Shown here one piece after another: positions 52,470-62,435 of a DNA stretch of 64,000 nt. A model generated the notes under the pieces. The model saw nothing but the letters and a program-made list of their open reading frames with translations. It was not told where the DNA came from and did no database searches. Position 1 is the stretch's first letter. Each line of letters begins with the position of its first letter. A program made the translations under genes and the position numbers. This DNA comes from Halobaculum litoreum. GTDB taxonomy: Archaea; Halobacteriota; Halobacteria; Halobacteriales; Haloferacaceae. Location: positions 2,418,001 through 2,482,000 of the forward strand of contig NZ_CP126156.1 in the NCBI RefSeq assembly GCF_030127125.1, written 5' to 3'.

Positions 52470-53522
52470 ATGATATCGGTCGTGGCACGCCCGCTTCGGT
52501 TCAGATACGCCCCCGGCACGTGGTCGGCGTCCCGGGTCCGCGACGACCTCTACCGACCCCTCGACGACAACCTCGGGGCGACCGAGCGCGACCCGTGGTT
52601 CGCGCCGCCCTCCGGCTACGAGGCCCGCCGCTTCGACATGGACGACGGCAGCCTCGCGCTGTTCTGTTGGACGGCCGACGGCGACGGCCCGGCCGGCGTC
52701 GGGGGCGGTCCCGGCGCCTACTGGCTCGGCAACACGGAGACGCCCTCGACGCTGTGGCGCACCGACAAGTACGCCCTCGCCGACGTCCCGTTCCCCGTGA
52801 CGCGGTGGGCGGAGCGGGAACTGCTCGCCGTGTTGTACGAGGACGAGCCGTGGTTCGAGGACTTCCCGCACCTCGCGTGGTACTTCCTCCCCGTGTTGTG
52901 CTCGAAGGACGGGTCGGGGACGACCCGGGAGTTCTTCCGCGAGCACGCGGCGGGGTTCCCCGACGCCGACCGCTTCGACGCCCTGGGCTTCTACGAGCAG
53001 TTCCTCGCGACCGGCGTCATGGACGACGAGCGCGAGGAGATGGCGAGCAAACTCGGCACCAGCGAGTACCTCGACATCACCCGGATGACGGCGACGATGG
53101 GCGAGTTCGACGTGGCCCGCCTGCTCGTGAACGCCGGCTACGACATCGAACCGGAGATCGAGGTGACGACCGACCACGTCATCGACTTCCGCGCGACCCG
53201 GCCGGACGGCACCTCGACGCTGGTCGAGGTGACGCGGCCGGTCGCGCCCAACCGACGCTCGGCCGGCACGCCCTCCGCCGCCGTCCGCGACACCGTCGAG
53301 ACGAAGACGAGCGGCCAGCTGGAGGCGCACGGCGGCGGGATCACGCTGTTCGTCGACTGCTCGTCGTTCCCCGACGACGACTGGTTCGCCGTCCGCGGCG
53401 AGCGCCCCGAGGTGGGTCACCGGCCCGCCGTCGTGTTCCGCTCGCGGCCCGACGGCCGGACGGAGGCGTACAAGAAGGGGAGCGTGCCGCTCGATCTGGA
53501 CGCGGCGCTGGAGTGGGTGTAG
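52470..53522 (+). CDS. DUF5784-family protein with PD-(D/E)xK-like segment
   Basis: A 350-residue cytoplasmic protein. The RPLRFRYAPGTWSASRVRDDL start and length match the haloarchaeal DUF5784 family as I remember it. Residues ~225-270 read IEVTTDHVIDFRATRPDGTSTLVEVTRP: a short strand ending in D, a hairpin, then a LVEVT strand, resembling the PD-(D/E)xK nuclease core although the Lys is replaced by Thr-Arg. That link is weak. The start ATG at 52470 is preferred over an upstream in-frame ATG at 52377. Confidence 0.7.
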   Translation: MISVVARPLRFRYAPGTWSASRVRDDLYRPLDDNLGATERDPWFAPPSGYEARRFDMDDGSLALFCWTADGDGPAGVGGGPGAYWLGNTETPSTLWRTDKYALADVPFPVTRWAERELLAVLYEDEPWFEDFPHLAWYFLPVLCSKDGSGTTREFFREHAAGFPDADRFDALGFYEQFLATGVMDDEREEMASKLGTSEYLDITRMTATMGEFDVARLLVNAGYDIEPEIEVTTDHVIDFRATRPDGTSTLVEVTRPVAPNRRSAGTPSAAVRDTVETKTSGQLEAHGGGITLFVDCSSFPDDDWFAVRGERPEVGHRPAVVFRSRPDGRTEAYKKGSVPLDLDAALEWV

Positions 53523-53625
53523 CGAACGGAGAACCGCCCGGGAACGGGTGACTGAGCCGGGTGCCGGGCGGTGCCGGCGGCGGGTCGCGCGACGGTGGCG
53601 GCCGTCGCCGGCGGTGCCCCCGCGC

Positions 53626-53910
53626 TCAGAACGAGACGGGGTCCGGACCGTCCTCGCCGACGGTCGGGGCGTCGCGGTCGCTGTAGAAGCGACGACCGAC
53701 CGCCTCGTGGCCGACCCCGCCCCACAGCGTCATCATCACGTCGTCGGCGGAGTGGAACGTCTCCGCGCCGAGGCGGCCGAGTACCGCGCCGAGCGTCTCC
53801 GTCCCGTCCTGGAGGTCGATACGGGTGTCGCCGTACGCGTCGATGAGTTCGCCGCTCGTCGCGGGGTACTCGTGGGCCGATAGGTCGTCTTCCGTGCCGT
53901 TCAGGCGCAT
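53626..53910 (-). CDS. DUF5789-family small haloarchaeal protein
   Basis: A 94-residue protein, MRLNGTEDDLSAHEYPATSG at the start and YSDRDAPTVGEDGPDPVSF at the end, a C-terminal motif I associate with DUF5789. It contains a TLGAVLGRLGAETFHSADD helix-turn pattern. A leftward ATACTAT element at ~53934 lies 24 nt upstream of the ATG, so it is leaderless. Confidence 0.8.
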   Translation of the reverse strand: MRLNGTEDDLSAHEYPATSGELIDAYGDTRIDLQDGTETLGAVLGRLGAETFHSADDVMMTLWGGVGHEAVGRRFYSDRDAPTVGEDGPDPVSF

Positions 53911-53977
53911 CAACGGATCGAAGCGGCCGATAGTATGTAACGATTGTCCATGTACGACCTTCGTGAGGTGGGTAGAC

Positions 53978-53991
53978 TATAACGTATTATA
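53978..53991. promoter_or_regulatory. AT-rich inverted repeat before the PHP gene
   Basis: TATAACGTATTATA has 5-base arms and is the most AT-rich spot in this part. It lies ~110 bases before the ATG at 54100 and could contain a promoter with a longer leader. Confidence 0.35.
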
Positions 53992-54099
53992 ATGTCCTTT
54001 TATCGCGTGTCGTCGGCCGGTTCCGCGGCGTCGGACGGCCGTCGCGACGGTCGCGGACGACCGGAACGGCCTTCCCGCCGGGTCGCCCCCGATCCGACG

Positions 54100-54927
54100 A
54101 TGGTCACCGCGGACCTCCACGCCCACACCGTCGTCTCCGACGGGCAGTTCACCCTCGACACGCTCACCGCGGCGGCGCGGCGCGCCGACCTCGACGCCGT
54201 CGCCGTCACCGACCACGACCGGATCCACCCAGACCTCGGCGCGCCGGTGTGCGTCCGCGACGGCGTTACGGTCGTGCGCGGCATCGAACTGCGCGTCGAC
54301 ACCGGGCCGGACGGCGAGCGCGTCGACCTGCTCGGCTACGGCGTCGGCGGCGAGGCGGCCGCCCCCGGCGCCGAGGACGCGCTCCGCGCGGAGTGCGACC
54401 GCCTGCAGGCGGACCGCCGCGAGCGCGGCCGGCGGATGGTCGAGCGGGTGGAGGCGCACCTCGGCGTCGACCTCGGCCTCGAACCGCGGGCGGGACTGGG
54501 TCGGCCCCACGTCGCCCGCGCCATCGACGAGAGCGACGCCGACTACGACTACCGGGGCGCCTTCGAGCACCTCATCGGGAACGACGGGCCCTGTTACGTC
54601 CCGCGGTCGGTGACGCCGGTCGCGGAGGGGGTCGAGCTCCTGTCCGGCGCCTGCGCCGTCGTCGGCCTCGCGCACCCGTTCCGGTACGACGACCCCGCGG
54701 CGGCGTTCGACCTCTGCGTCGCGCACGACCTCGACGCCGTCGAGCGGTTCTACCCGTACGGCGAGGGGGTCGACGACGACCCCGCCCGCGTGGAGGCGCT
54801 GGCGCGCGACCACGACCTGCTGCTCACCGGGGGGACCGACGCACACGGCGAAGAACTGGGCGTCGACGGCCTCGACGCCGCCCGCTGGACCGCGGTGCGG
54901 GACCGCTTGCCGGAGGCGCGGGGTTAA
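54100..54927 (+). CDS. PHP-domain metallophosphoesterase
   Basis: A 275-residue PHP-fold protein. DLHAHTVVSDG (HxH...) opens the metal site, VTDHDRIHP gives the second motif, and further ligands are RGIELRVD, AHPFRYDD and GGTDAHGEE. The family includes histidinol phosphatase, DNA polymerase-associated PHP and RNase AM-type 5'-3' nucleases. This single-domain form resembles the YciV/RNase AM and tRNA-phosphatase group, but the substrate is not fixed. It precedes a small zinc protein by 25 bases. Confidence 0.88.
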   Translation: MVTADLHAHTVVSDGQFTLDTLTAAARRADLDAVAVTDHDRIHPDLGAPVCVRDGVTVVRGIELRVDTGPDGERVDLLGYGVGGEAAAPGAEDALRAECDRLQADRRERGRRMVERVEAHLGVDLGLEPRAGLGRPHVARAIDESDADYDYRGAFEHLIGNDGPCYVPRSVTPVAEGVELLSGACAVVGLAHPFRYDDPAAAFDLCVAHDLDAVERFYPYGEGVDDDPARVEALARDHDLLLTGGTDAHGEELGVDGLDAARWTAVRDRLPEARG

Positions 54928-54952
54928 GTACGACCGGGCGCCTTCTGTGGGT

Positions 54953-55126
54953 ATGCAGTGTCACTACTGCGACCGGGAGGCCGCCTACGCCGCCGAGCGC
55001 GGCGGCATCAAGGTCGGGCTGTGCGAGTCGCACTTCCGCGACCGCGTCGAGGAGCTCGCCGAGAGCGAGGGGCTCGAAGCCATCCGAGAGCAGGTGGACG
55101 TGACACAGACCGACCGGGAGTCCTGA
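54953..55126 (+). CDS. DUF6757-like small zinc-binding protein
   Basis: A 57-residue protein beginning MQCHYCDREAAYAAERGGIK, with CHYC and a later CESHFRDR, a C2-C/H type zinc site. It resembles the DUF6757 family as I remember it. It sits 25 bases after the PHP gene on the same strand, so it may share the transcript. Confidence 0.78.
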   Translation: MQCHYCDREAAYAAERGGIKVGLCESHFRDRVEELAESEGLEAIREQVDVTQTDRES

Positions 55127-55150
55127 CCGGCCGGTCCGTCCCCGCCGCCG

Positions 55151-55705
55151 TCACCCCTCCCCCGTCGGATCGTCCGTCGCCGTCCACTCGTGCGCCAACA
55201 GGCCGTAGCGAAGCGTGTCGCGGCGCCGCCCGTCGCGCACGCTGTCCTCGCGGAGTCGCCCCTCCTGGGTGAACCCGACGCGCTCCAACAGCCGGCTCGA
55301 GGCGTCGTTGCCCTCGTACACGCGGGCCGTGATCCGGTGGAGCGCGCGCTCGTCGAACGCGTAGCCACACAGCAGCCGCACCGCCGCCGTGGCGTAGCCG
55401 TGCCCCTCGGCGTCCGGGACGAGCCAGTAGCCGACCTCCGCGACGCCGCGGCGCGGGTCCTCGTCGAACAGGAAACAGAGGCCGACGGGGTCGCCGTCGA
55501 CGCAGATCAGGAGGGTGACGCCGTCGTCGCCGCGGACGACCTCACTGCGGTACGCCGTGACGTCCTCGGCGGTCAGCGGTGCGAACTCGCCCATCGGGTC
55601 GCGGAAGCGGGCGCGGTTGCGGTGCTCGTGGAGGAACGCCTCGTCGGCTTCCTCGACGGTGTGGAGGGCGACGCGCTCGCCGACGAGAAACGCGGGACCG
55701 GGCAT
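55151..55705 (-). CDS. GNAT N-acetyltransferase (RimJ/RimL type)
   Basis: A 184-residue acetyltransferase. LVPDAEGHGYATAAVRLLC is the acetyl-CoA pyrophosphate loop (R/QxxGxG/A). Preceding strands (VTLLICVDGDPVGLCFL, VAEVGYWL) and ITARVYEGNDASSRLLERVGF match the ribosomal-protein/small-molecule N-acetyltransferase branch. Substrate unknown. A run of A at 55730-55734 lies 27 nt upstream of the ATG. Confidence 0.9.
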   Translation of the reverse strand: MPGPAFLVGERVALHTVEEADEAFLHEHRNRARFRDPMGEFAPLTAEDVTAYRSEVVRGDDGVTLLICVDGDPVGLCFLFDEDPRRGVAEVGYWLVPDAEGHGYATAAVRLLCGYAFDERALHRITARVYEGNDASSRLLERVGFTQEGRLREDSVRDGRRRDTLRYGLLAHEWTATDDPTGEG

Positions 55706-55773
55706 GGGTCGCGCTCACCCGTCGGGGGCAAAAAGCCACCGTCGGTGCGAACGCCCGCGGCGCGGCGCCCCGC

Positions 55774-56301
55774 TCACCACAGCAGGTCGACGCCGAACAC
55801 GTACAGCGCCGCCAGCGCCGCCTCGAACACCAGCGTCCCGGCCGCCGACAGCACGGCGAACCGCCGCACGTCCATCTCCGCGAGCCCCGCGGGGACGGTG
55901 AGCATCCCGCGCGTGAACAGCAGCGAGTTCGACACGGGGACGACCACCTGTCCCCAGCGGTCGAACCAGCCGTCGAACTTGTCGAGGCGCTCCTCGCTCA
56001 CGCGGAACCACCGTTTCTGGAGGAGCCACTCGCGGCCGCCGCGCTGGGCGACGACGAACAGCGCCGTCTGGCCCACGGTCGCGCCGAGCACCGCGACGGC
56101 GAGCACCGCGACGACGGTGTCGGCCGAGTGACCGAACAGCAGCAGCGAGCCGGGGACGATCAGCTCGCTCGGCATGAAGTACATCAGCATCGCGCCCTCC
56201 AGCACGAAGACGGCGAACAGGACGACGAGCGCGTACTCCGAGGCCAACAGCGACTCCAGCCACGGGGGCATCGCGCCGAGCTGGAGGGGTGAGCGCGTCA
56301 C
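55774..56301 (-). CDS. DedA/VTT-domain membrane protein
   Basis: A 175-residue integral membrane protein of the DedA/SNARE-associated family. Markers are [18 protein letters not shown], the G-x-x-x-G-rich [27 protein letters not shown], and [15 protein letters not shown]. DedA proteins flip or exchange lipids and support pH homeostasis. The GTG at 56301 is preferred because TATATC (56324-56329, leftward) is 26 nt upstream; an ATG at 56271 gives 165 residues. Confidence 0.85.
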   Translation of the reverse strand: MTRSPLQLGAMPPWLESLLASEYALVVLFAVFVLEGAMLMYFMPSELIVPGSLLLFGHSADTVVAVLAVAVLGATVGQTALFVVAQRGGREWLLQKRWFRVSEERLDKFDGWFDRWGQVVVPVSNSLLFTRGMLTVPAGLAEMDVRRFAVLSAAGTLVFEAALAALYVFGVDLLW

Positions 56302-56442
56302 GCCGACGGCTTGCCAGTCGGCCGATATAGGGCTTGTGTCATTCGTCGCCCGCCGGGAGCGGCGGCCGTCGCCGACGCGGCGGCGCCGGCCGGCCGCGCC
56401 GCGAACGCGGCCTTTAGGTCCGACGCGGGCCGACGTGGCCCC

Positions 56443-57423
56443 ATGTTCCCGACCGATCGGCCCCGCCGCCTCCGGACCGACGGCGTGCGGCCGCTCGTCG
56501 CCGAGACGAGCCTCTCGGCGTCGGACCTGATCGCGCCGGTGTTCGTCGACGCGACCGCCGACGAGCGCGTCGCCATCGAGTCGATGCCCGGCCACGAGCG
56601 CGTCCCCGTCGACGAGGCGGTCGCGCGTGTCGAGGAGGTGCTGGCCGCGGGCGTCGAGGCCGTGATGGTGTTCGGCATCCCCGAGGCGAAGGACGCGGTC
56701 GGCTCGCGCGCGTACGCCGCCGACGGCGTCGTCCAGCGCGCGGTGCGCGACATCTCGGCGGAGACCGACGCGTACGTCATCACCGACGTCTGCATGTGCG
56801 AGTACACCGACCACGGCCACTGTGGCGTCGTCGAGGACGGCGCCGAGACGGACCCCACCCTCACGGTGAAGAACGACGAGACGCTCGACCTGCTCGCGGA
56901 GACGGCCGTCTCCCACGCCGAGGCGGGCGCGGACATGGTCGCGCCCTCCTCGATGACCGACGGGATGGTCGGCGCCATCCGCGCGGGACTGGACGACGCG
57001 GGGTTCGCCGAGGTGCCGATCATGAGCTACGCGGTGAAGTACGAGTCGTCGTTCTACGGGCCGTTCCGCGACGCCGCCGACGGCGCGCCCGCCTTCGGCG
57101 ACCGCCGCCACTACCAGATGGACCCCGCCAACCGCCGCGAGGCGATGCGGGAGGCACGAGCCGACGCGGAGCAGGGCGCGGACGTGCTGATGGTGAAGCC
57201 GGGGCTGCCGTACCTCGACGTCGTCCGCGACGTACGCGAGGGGTTCGACCGCCCGGTCGCCGCGTACAACGTCTCCGGCGAGTACGCGATGCTGCACGCC
57301 GCGGCCGACCGCGGCTGGCTGGATCTGGAGGCGACCGCCCACGAGTCGCTGCTGTCGCTGAAGCGCGCGGGCGCGGACCTGATCCTCACGTACTTCGCCG
57401 AGGACGTGGCGGAGTCGCTGTAG
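56443..57423 (+). CDS. hemB: Porphobilinogen synthase (5-aminolevulinate dehydratase)
   Basis: A 326-residue enzyme joining two 5-aminolevulinate molecules into porphobilinogen for haem and cobalamin synthesis. The zinc site is C117-x-C119...C127 ([14 protein letters not shown]). The substrate Lys pair is K199 ([17 protein letters not shown]) and Schiff-base K252 ([12 protein letters not shown]). The length matches archaeal HemB. No other haem gene is in the window. Confidence 0.97.
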   Translation: MFPTDRPRRLRTDGVRPLVAETSLSASDLIAPVFVDATADERVAIESMPGHERVPVDEAVARVEEVLAAGVEAVMVFGIPEAKDAVGSRAYAADGVVQRAVRDISAETDAYVITDVCMCEYTDHGHCGVVEDGAETDPTLTVKNDETLDLLAETAVSHAEAGADMVAPSSMTDGMVGAIRAGLDDAGFAEVPIMSYAVKYESSFYGPFRDAADGAPAFGDRRHYQMDPANRREAMREARADAEQGADVLMVKPGLPYLDVVRDVREGFDRPVAAYNVSGEYAMLHAAADRGWLDLEATAHESLLSLKRAGADLILTYFAEDVAESL

Positions 57424-57462
57424 GCGCGGCCGCCGGCGCCCCGACCCCGAGAACACGAACCG

Positions 57463-57468
57463 TTTTAC
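57463..57468 (+). promoter_or_regulatory. TATA-like element for the gene at 57492
   Basis: ACCGTTTTACC is centred 26-27 nt before the ATG at 57492. Confidence 0.45.
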
Positions 57469-57491
57469 CGCCCTCCGACACACCCACGGGC

Positions 57492-58567
57492 ATGCACCGG
57501 CCGGCGGTCCCCGACCCGTACATCGAGGAGGTCGCCCAGCGCACCGACTTCACGGTCGACGACGTGCGCATCGGCCTCCGCGTCCTCCACGACGCCGTCC
57601 AGTCGCGGATCGACGAGCAGTACCGCCGCGCCCGCGACGACGACGCGCCGAACCACCTCCTCGCCGACGACGCCGACTCCGCGTGGTTCGCGTTCGCCTT
57701 CGCCGACCTCCGCGCCGAACTCGAGGCGGCGGGCTACGAGATGGACGCCGACCTCCTCGCGGCCGTCGCCGCGGTGAACATGACCGTGTTCCAGGAGGTC
57801 CACGACCGTACCGTCTCGTTCCCCCGGGACCTGGCCGACCGCAGCGACACGCCGTTCTTCTACCCCGTGTACGTCGCCAAGCCCGACTGGTGGCGCGAGG
57901 CCGAGACCCGGACGCTCCGCGCGCTCGTCGGGCTCCTCGAAACCGGCTCCTCGCCCGCCGCGGCGCTCGACGCGTGGGCGGTGACCCTCGCCGGCGTGGA
58001 CCCCGACGAGTGGGCGGCGATCCGCGGCGTCGAGGCCGACCGCGTCCGCGACAACGCCGCGAGCGCCCCCGACCCCGCGCCCGAGGCGGCCGACGGCCTC
58101 CGCGCGGAGGCGCGCGACGGCGTCCCCGACGGCCCGTACGACCCCGCGACCGACCGGCTGTTCGTCCCGACGACCGACCAGCTCGCGGCCGCGAAGGAGG
58201 CCGAGGCGGCCGCCGAGCGGGACGGGACCGCCGACACGACCGACGGCGACGCGGCGCCCGACGCGGATCCGGTCCCCGAGCCCGAGCCCGACCCAGACGA
58301 GCCCTCGGCCGACACGCCGCCGACCGACGCGGACCCCGACCCGGACCGGCTCGGCGACATCGACCCGACGGACCTGCTGGCGGGGAGGTCGACGTGGCCG
58401 ACCTCCCGGCGTACGCGGTGCAGGGCGACGACGAGGGCGAGGGCGGAGGCGGCGCGGCCGACGCCGACGCGGACGGCCGACTGATCGACGGCGCGGCCGC
58501 GTTCGAGCGCGACGCCGGGCGCGGCGAGGGCGACGACGACCGCGACGGCCGCGGCGACGACAGGTAG
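57492..58567 (+). CDS. Conserved haloarchaeal protein with acidic tail (frame broken late)
   Basis: About 358 residues after correction. The first 215 are structured (EEVAQRTDFTVDDVRIGLRVL, SAWFAFAFADLRAEL, an aromatic VYVAKPDWWREAETRTL block). After that comes a long Asp/Pro/Glu/Ala-rich tail. The change from one frame to the next is at a run of four G (58382-58385), where one more G joins the LLAG-EVDVADLPAY halves. I know no function; it is a type common in haloarchaea. Confidence 0.65.
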
Positions 58568-58594
58568 ATACCCCCGGCCGGCCTCCGTCGAGGT

Positions 58595-58956
58595 ATGACC
58601 GACTGGCGTGCGGTGGCGTGGGGGACGCTGGTGTTCCTCGTCGTCGCGGCGTTCGGCACGGCGATCCCGGTCGTCGGACAGATCGGGGCGGGACTGCTCG
58701 GCGGCGCCGTCGCGGGCTACCTCGCCGGCGGCGGCCTCGGCAACGGCGCGTACCACGGGCTGATCGCGGGGTCGGTGACCGGCGTCGCGTTCACGGTGCT
58801 GTTCGCGCTGTTCGGCGGCCTGCTCGGCCTGGCGGCCGGCCCGCTCGGGGGCTGCTCGGCGGCGCGGGCGTCCTGCTGGTGGGCCTCGTCGTCACCGTCG
58901 TGTTCGCGGTCGACTCGGCCATCGCCGGCGCCGTCGGCGGCGTGCTGGCGGAGTAG
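58595..58956 (+). CDS. DUF5518-type membrane protein (frame broken)
   Basis: About 120 residues after correction. Several close hydrophobic segments, rich in Gly and Ala (VAWGTLVFLVVAAFGTAI, GQIGAGLLGGAVAGYLAG, GVAFTVLFALFGGLLGLAAG, GVLLVGLVVTVVFAVDSAI). The Gly-Ala pattern and length match the DUF5518 family as I remember it. One G is missing from the run 58847-58851. Function unknown. Confidence 0.7.
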
Positions 58957-58971
58957 ACGCCCGGCGACCGA

Positions 58972-59466
58972 TCAGCGGTCGAGGTACTCCTGCTGGATCG
59001 CGACGACCTCCGAGGAGTCGCCACACTCGGCGTAGCGCCGCAGCGGCTCCTCGTTGAGTTCGAGGAACGTCTCGCCCCACGTGAACTTCGCGAGCACGCG
59101 CTCGGCGTGGTCGCGCTCGCCGAGGATACACAGCGCGGCGGCGAACGCCTCGACGGTCGTCAACTGCATCGGCCGCCCGAAGTTCACGGGGTTGGCGGCG
59201 ACGAGGTACGGGAGCGCGCGGTGCTCGCCGGGGAGCGAGAAGCGCGCCTCCCCGGCCGACTCCCACGAGCAGTCAAGCGCGACGAGCGTCTCGCCCGCCT
59301 CGCGGTCGGCGGGCGACAGCGCCCGCTCGGCGTGGGGGTTGAGCACGACGCCGTACGGCGTCGCCCGGTCCGACCGGTGGAGCTCGGCCAGGTCGAACCG
59401 GGCGAGCTTCCGGGCCGTGCACTTGTCGGGGTCGTCGTCGCCCTCGTACCGGACGTGCAGGTCCAC
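58972..59466 (-). CDS. tsr3: Tsr3-family rRNA aminocarboxypropyltransferase
   Basis: A 164-residue SPOUT-like protein (DUF367 plus RLI-like domain) starting at [22 protein letters not shown], the LDCSWE motif with the SAM-binding Cys-Trp, [17 protein letters not shown], and [12 protein letters not shown] match Tsr3, which adds the aminocarboxypropyl group to a hypermodified pseudouridine of small-subunit rRNA. Archaeal members are ~160-180 residues. The frame is open upstream, but family similarity begins at VDLHV. Confidence 0.9.
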   Translation of the reverse strand: MDLHVRYEGDDDPDKCTARKLARFDLAELHRSDRATPYGVVLNPHAERALSPADREAGETLVALDCSWESAGEARFSLPGEHRALPYLVAANPVNFGRPMQLTTVEAFAAALCILGERDHAERVLAKFTWGETFLELNEEPLRRYAECGDSSEVVAIQQEYLDR

Positions 59467-59570
59467 ACCGAGCGCAGGCGACGCCGGCGAATAAGCGCCC
59501 CGGAGCGCGGCCGTGTCGACCGGTCGCGCCGGTCGTCCGAAGCCCAACACCCGGCGACGCGGACCGCGAC

Positions 59571-60950
59571 TTACTCCTTCTCGCCGGCGCCGACGGCGCT
59601 CTCGCCGATCTTCTCGCTCCCCTCGATGACCTCACGGCCGCCCATGTACGGGCGGAGCGGCTCGGGCACGTCGACCGTGCCGTCGTCGTTCTGGTAGTAC
59701 TCGAGGATCGCGACGACGACGCGGGGGACGGCGACGCCCGAGCCGTTGAGCGTGTGGAGGTACTCGGCGCTCTCGTGGCGCTCGGGGCGGAAGCGGAGGC
59801 CCGCGCGGCGCGCCTGGAAGTCGCGGAAGTTCGACACCGACGACACCTCCAGCCAGCGGCCGCCCTGCTCGGGGCCGTCGTCCATGTCGTCGCCGGGCGC
59901 CCACACCTCGATGTCGTACTTCTTCGCCTGCGTGAAGCCCAGATCGCCCGTACACATCTCGAGGATGCGGTACGGGAGGTCGAGCCGCTTCAACACCTCC
60001 TCGGCCTCGGCGACGAGCCCCTCGAACCGGTCGTCGCTGTTCTCCGGGCGGACGAAGTTGACGAGTTCGACCTTGTTGAACTGGTGGACGCGGACGATCC
60101 CGCGCGTCTCGGTGCCGTGTTCGCCGGCCTCGCGCCGGAAGTTCGGCGAGTACGCCTGGTGTTTGACCGGGAGGTCGTCGTCGAGCAGGATCTCGTCGCG
60201 GTACATGTTGGTGACGGGCACCTCCGCGGTCGGGAGCAGCCACAGGTCGTCGTCGCGGATCTCGTCGTGGTTCTCGTCGCCGATGCGGTAGGCGTCGTCG
60301 ACGAACTTCGGGAACTGGCCGGTGCCCTCCATCGACTTCGAGCGCACCGGGATCGGCGGGAACACGTCGGTGTAGTCCTGTTCGCGGTGGACCTCGAGGA
60401 AGAACTGGATCAGCGCGTGCTCCAGCATCGCGCCCTCGCCCTTGGCGAAGTAGAAGCCGCCGCCCGACACCTTCGCGCCGCGGTCGAAGTCGAGGACGTC
60501 GAGGTCCTCGCCCAGATCGTAGTGGGGGATCACCTCGTCGGGCAGCTCGCGGAGGTCGTCGAACCCCTCACGGCGCACCTCGACGTTCTCCGACTCGTCG
60601 TCGCCGACGGGCACGTCGTCGTCGGGGATCTGCGGGACGTGCAGCATCGCCTCGTGGAGTTCGTCCTCCAGTTCGTCGGCCCGCTCCTCGACCTCTCGGA
60701 TCTCGGCTTTCAGCTCGCCGCTGCGGTCGATCGCCTCCTGGGCCTCCTCCTCTTTGCCCTCCTGTTTGAGCCGGCCGATCGTCGACGACACCTCGTTGCG
60801 CTCGTGGCGCAGCGTGTCGCCGCGCCCCTTCAGCTCGCGCCACTCCTCGTCGAGTTCGAGGAGTCGGTCGAGGTCGACGTCGACCCCCTTGTTCTCGATC
60901 CCCTCGCGTACCTCCTCCGGGTGCTCGCGGAGGAACTGCCTCGAAATCAT
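59571..60950 (-). CDS. serS: Serine--tRNA ligase
   Basis: A 459-residue class II aminoacyl-tRNA synthetase. The N-terminal 110 residues form the charged coiled-coil arm that grips the tRNA. Motif 2 reads [21 protein letters not shown], and motif 3 ends in [17 protein letters not shown]. Normal length of 425-460. A CCTAAAC element lies 27 nt upstream of the ATG. Archaeal-typical acidic surface insertions are seen. Confidence 0.97.
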   Translation of the reverse strand: MISRQFLREHPEEVREGIENKGVDVDLDRLLELDEEWRELKGRGDTLRHERNEVSSTIGRLKQEGKEEEAQEAIDRSGELKAEIREVEERADELEDELHEAMLHVPQIPDDDVPVGDDESENVEVRREGFDDLRELPDEVIPHYDLGEDLDVLDFDRGAKVSGGGFYFAKGEGAMLEHALIQFFLEVHREQDYTDVFPPIPVRSKSMEGTGQFPKFVDDAYRIGDENHDEIRDDDLWLLPTAEVPVTNMYRDEILLDDDLPVKHQAYSPNFRREAGEHGTETRGIVRVHQFNKVELVNFVRPENSDDRFEGLVAEAEEVLKRLDLPYRILEMCTGDLGFTQAKKYDIEVWAPGDDMDDGPEQGGRWLEVSSVSNFRDFQARRAGLRFRPERHESAEYLHTLNGSGVAVPRVVVAILEYYQNDDGTVDVPEPLRPYMGGREVIEGSEKIGESAVGAGEKE

Positions 60951-61144
60951 ACCCGGTGGTTCCGAGGGTTCGGCCTAAACCGTGTCGGGTCCGCGTGACG
61001 CCGTCGCAGAGCGTGCTCCGGGTCGGGCGGCGGTCCCCGGGACCGCGAACACAGGGGGACGGTTCCCGAGCGCCCCCGTCCGCGGCCCGGACGGCCGTCG
61101 CTCGCCCGCCTCCACACGCGAAAATCGGCGACCGGAACGGCGGC

Positions 61145-62278
61145 CTACCGGCTGAACTCGATCGCGGCGCCCTGCCCGAAGCCGACGCACAGCGACGCCA
61201 GCCCGCGGTCGACGTCGCGCTTGATCATCTCGTGGATGAGCGTCACCGGGAGCCGCGCGCCGGAGGCGCCCAGCGGGTGGCCCAGCGCGATGGCGCCGCC
61301 GTTGACGTTGTAGATGTCCTCGTCGATGCCGAGTTCGCGGCGGGTGTACTCACACTGGGAGGCGAACGCCTCGTTCACCTCGACCAGCCCGTAGTCGTCG
61401 ATGTCGGTGCCCGCGCGCTCCAGCAGGCCGCGCGTCGCGGGGACCGGGCCGATACCCATGACCGTCGGGTCGACGCCGGCGACGTTGTTCGTGCCGACCT
61501 CCGCGAGCACCTCGAGGCCGTGCTCGTCGGCGAACTCCTTCGAGCAGACGAGCGTGGCGGCGGCGCCGTCGGTGATCTGCGAGGAGTTGCCCGCGGTGAC
61601 GGAGCCGTCGCCGGTGAACGCCGGGGACAGTTCCGCGAGCGTCTCGACGCTCGTGTCGCGGCGGATGCCCTCGTCCTCGGTGACGACGCCGTCGGCGGTC
61701 TCGATCGGGACGATCTCGTCGTCGAAGCGCCCCGAGTCCGTCGCCTCGGCGGCGCGCCGGTGCGAGCGCACGGCGAACTCGTCTTGCGCCTCGCGGCTCA
61801 CGTCGTGCTCGTTGGCGACCTTCTCGGCGGTCATCCCCATCTGGAGCTGGAAGACGTTGTACTTCTCCGACAGCTCCGGGTGGAGGTGCTGGTAGGAGTC
61901 GCCGTCCATCGGGACGTTGCTCATCGACTCGACGCCGCCCGCGACGATGCACTCGCGGTTGCCCGCGGCGACGGCGTCCGACGCCGAGATGACCGACTGC
62001 ATCGAGGAGGCGCACCAGCGGTTGATCGTCGTCGCGGGCGTCCCCTCGCCCAACTCCGAGAGCAGGGCGATGACGCGCGCGACGTTGTTGTCCTGCTGGC
62101 CGCGCTGTTGCGCGACCCCCCACATGAGGTCGTCCACGGCGTCGGGTGCGAGGTCGTGTTCGTCGAGGATGTGGTCGATGAGCGCCACCGAGAGGTCCTC
62201 GCTGCGGACGTCCTCGAAGACGCCTCCCTGTCGACCGAACGGGGTGCGGTACGCGGCCGCGATGACGGGCGTTGCCAT
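61145..62278 (-). CDS. Thiolase (acetyl-CoA acetyltransferase)
   Basis: A 377-residue thiolase. Nucleophile C89 is in [23 protein letters not shown] gives the His motif, and CVGFGQGAA supplies the second catalytic Cys. A typical family GGVESMSN and VNEAFASQ block are also present. It condenses two acetyl-CoA or cleaves 3-ketoacyl-CoA. Without neighbours of the beta-oxidation or mevalonate route the direction cannot be told. A GATAAAT promoter lies 27 nt upstream of the ATG. Confidence 0.95.
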   Translation of the reverse strand: MATPVIAAAYRTPFGRQGGVFEDVRSEDLSVALIDHILDEHDLAPDAVDDLMWGVAQQRGQQDNNVARVIALLSELGEGTPATTINRWCASSMQSVISASDAVAAGNRECIVAGGVESMSNVPMDGDSYQHLHPELSEKYNVFQLQMGMTAEKVANEHDVSREAQDEFAVRSHRRAAEATDSGRFDDEIVPIETADGVVTEDEGIRRDTSVETLAELSPAFTGDGSVTAGNSSQITDGAAATLVCSKEFADEHGLEVLAEVGTNNVAGVDPTVMGIGPVPATRGLLERAGTDIDDYGLVEVNEAFASQCEYTRRELGIDEDIYNVNGGAIALGHPLGASGARLPVTLIHEMIKRDVDRGLASLCVGFGQGAAIEFSR

Positions 62279-62403
62279 ACCCGACCTCGGCGGTCGATCC
62301 TGATAAATCCGGGAGAACCTCGCACCCGTTTCGCCGCGTTGGGGCGGCGTCGCCCGCGACGAGTCGGTCGCGGCGACACGCCGCGTCTCCGGGGCTTCGA
62401 CGC

Positions 62404-62410
62404 GCTTAAC
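62404..62410 (+). promoter_or_regulatory. TATA-like element for the AAA ATPase
   Basis: GCTTAAC is centred 29 nt before the ATG at 62436. Confidence 0.45.
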
Positions 62411-62435
62411 AGCCTCCGGCGGCAACGTCGCGGGG

